Positions 63,301 through 64,000 of a stretch of DNA of 64,000 bases are shown piece by piece (the stretch's first letter is position 1; every line of letters begins with the position of its first letter). The stretch is from contig NZ_JAUZDX010000018.1 of assembly GCF_030704685.1 (NCBI RefSeq), positions 62,001 to 126,000 of the forward strand, written 5' to 3'. The position numbers and the translations under genes are program-made. This DNA comes from Acidovorax sp. A1169 (GTDB lineage: Bacteria; Pseudomonadota; Gammaproteobacteria; Burkholderiales; Burkholderiaceae_C). A model generated the notes under the pieces. It searched no databases. It saw only the letters and a list, made by a program, of their open reading frames with translations, and was not told the origin of the DNA.

Positions 63301-64000
63301 TCAGGGCGGCACCTCGGCACCGGGCACCTGCCCCCCTGCGGGCGGCGGCACGCCGACCGGCGGGGGCATGGCAGGCGACAGCGGTGGCAGCACCATCTGC
63401 TCGGCTGGCGGCGCAGGTCCGCGCTGCGGCGACGCATCGGGCAGGGGCTGCAGGTCCGGCTCGCGGATCACCGGTGGCAGGGTGCCTGGGGGCAGCGGTG
63501 GCGGGTAGCCACCGGGCTGACTGGGCTGACCGGGCGCATCGCGGCCGAACAGGTCCATCACCCAGTTGCGCATACCGGCCATGGCATTGCCCACGGCGCT
63601 GGGGTCTTGCTCGTCGATGAAGCGGTCCTTGCCGTCCAGCACCTGCGAGCGGAAGGACTGCTGCACGAAGTCGCCCACCATGGGCAGCGCGCTGTGGGCG
63701 CCCTGCCCCCAGTAGTCGCTGCGCAGGGTCACGCGGCCGTCGTTGAAGCCCACCCAGGCACCGGCCACCACGCGCGGGTGCATGAGGATGAACCAGCCAT
63801 CGGTGTTGTCCTGCGTGGTGCCGGTCTTGCCCGCCACGTCGCCCTGTATGCCATAGCGCGTGCGGATGGCGCGGCCCGTGCCCTTGTCAATCACGCCGCG
63901 CATGGTGGCGCGCAGCGTCTGCGCCACGCCCACGGGCAGCACCTTCTCGGCTGCGGGCGGGGTGAAGGTCTGCAGCACCTTGCCATGGCGGTCCTCGATG
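63301..64000 (-). CDS. mrcA: Penicillin-binding protein 1A, C-terminal part
   Basis: The end of a class A PBP (bifunctional transglycosylase/transpeptidase of murein synthesis). The coding frame continues beyond the window edge (IEDRHGKVLQTFTPP at the edge). The third transpeptidase motif is KTGTTQDNTDGWFI. After the transpeptidase domain comes NPxxxGDFVQQSF-like PMVGDFVQQSFRSQVLDG and a ~75-residue tail rich in Pro, Gly and Gln (GQPSQPGGYPPPLPPGTLPP), likely disordered. The tail contains copies of the 9-bp GGTCAGCCC unit. Confidence 0.93.
   Translation of the reverse strand, partial: IEDRHGKVLQTFTPPAAEKVLPVGVAQTLRATMRGVIDKGTGRAIRTRYGIQGDVAGKTGTTQDNTDGWFILMHPRVVAGAWVGFNDGRVTLRSDYWGQGAHSALPMVGDFVQQSFRSQVLDGKDRFIDEQDPSAVGNAMAGMRNWVMDLFGRDAPGQPSQPGGYPPPLPPGTLPPVIREPDLQPLPDASPQRGPAPPAEQMVLPPLSPAMPPPVGVPPPAGGQVPGAEVPP

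Overview
The window is chromosomal DNA of a high-GC betaproteobacterium of the Comamonadaceae, most likely Acidovorax or a close relative. The evidence is the housekeeping order purD-hemF-rsfS-rlmH-maf-rng on one strand, a class I PHA synthase followed by a thiolase and preceded by pgeF, and strong third-position GC bias that creates long antisense shadow frames. There are also three copies of a long GC-rich 3'-end repeat beginning CCCCCTGAGTCGCTTCGCGC. I saw no rRNA, tRNA, transposase, phage gene or CRISPR array.

Layout. 0-6 kb: housekeeping run on the minus strand (RNase G, Maf, RlmH, RsfS with a long Ala/Lys/Pro tail, HemF, PurD, YebC); nadD, expected between hemF and rsfS, is not there. 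6-13.9 kb: HerA-like ATPase, glycine-rich-domain membrane protein, CNNM/CorC protein, dienoyl-CoA isomerase-like crotonase, an amino-acid ABC permease and binding protein without ATPase, and a PLP dehydratase. 13.9-23.7 kb: nucleobase/nucleoside salvage island with upp, a BMP-type ABC transporter operon containing a lipoprotein nucleosidase, and cytosine deaminase, with a candidate sigma-54 promoter. 23.7-26.9 kb: SMR efflux protein, diguanylate cyclase, small AAA ATPase and a DUF1579-like protein. 26.9-30.7 kb: a five-gene minus-strand run of a second YebC paralogue, a solo J-domain protein and three acidic or helical proteins I do not recognise; this is the best candidate for an undescribed system. 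31-36.6 kb: fused SpmA-SpmB, a divergent AraC/oxidoreductase pair, and an iron-starvation operon (unknown gene, Mn-SOD, ZIP transporter) with a Fur box over its promoter.

36.7-39.9 kb is a decayed accessory patch: a HAD gene cut off at an IS-like end, a 150-bp remnant with both ends, a 159-bp near-perfect palindromic MITE flanked by CTAG, an alpha/beta-hydrolase with a divergent CGNR regulator and repeated GTTACAT half-sites, and an EAL protein with a large in-frame internal deletion. 39.9-50.4 kb: TetR/VOC pair with two operators, a Ser/Thr kinase with cyclic-nucleotide domain, an acetaldehyde dehydrogenase operon with sigma-54 promoter and upstream palindromes plus its AcoR-like activator, a trans-sulfuration enzyme and exonuclease I. 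50.5-55.8 kb: lytic transglycosylase, then a cobalamin riboswitch controlling a TonB receptor and a PepSY membrane protein. 55.8-64 kb: small proteins, PHA genes phaA and phaC, pgeF, a MarR/fumarylpyruvate-hydrolase-like pair, a NUDIX hydrolase and the 3' part of PBP1A.

Protein functions are from reading the sequences against remembered families; no database search was run.
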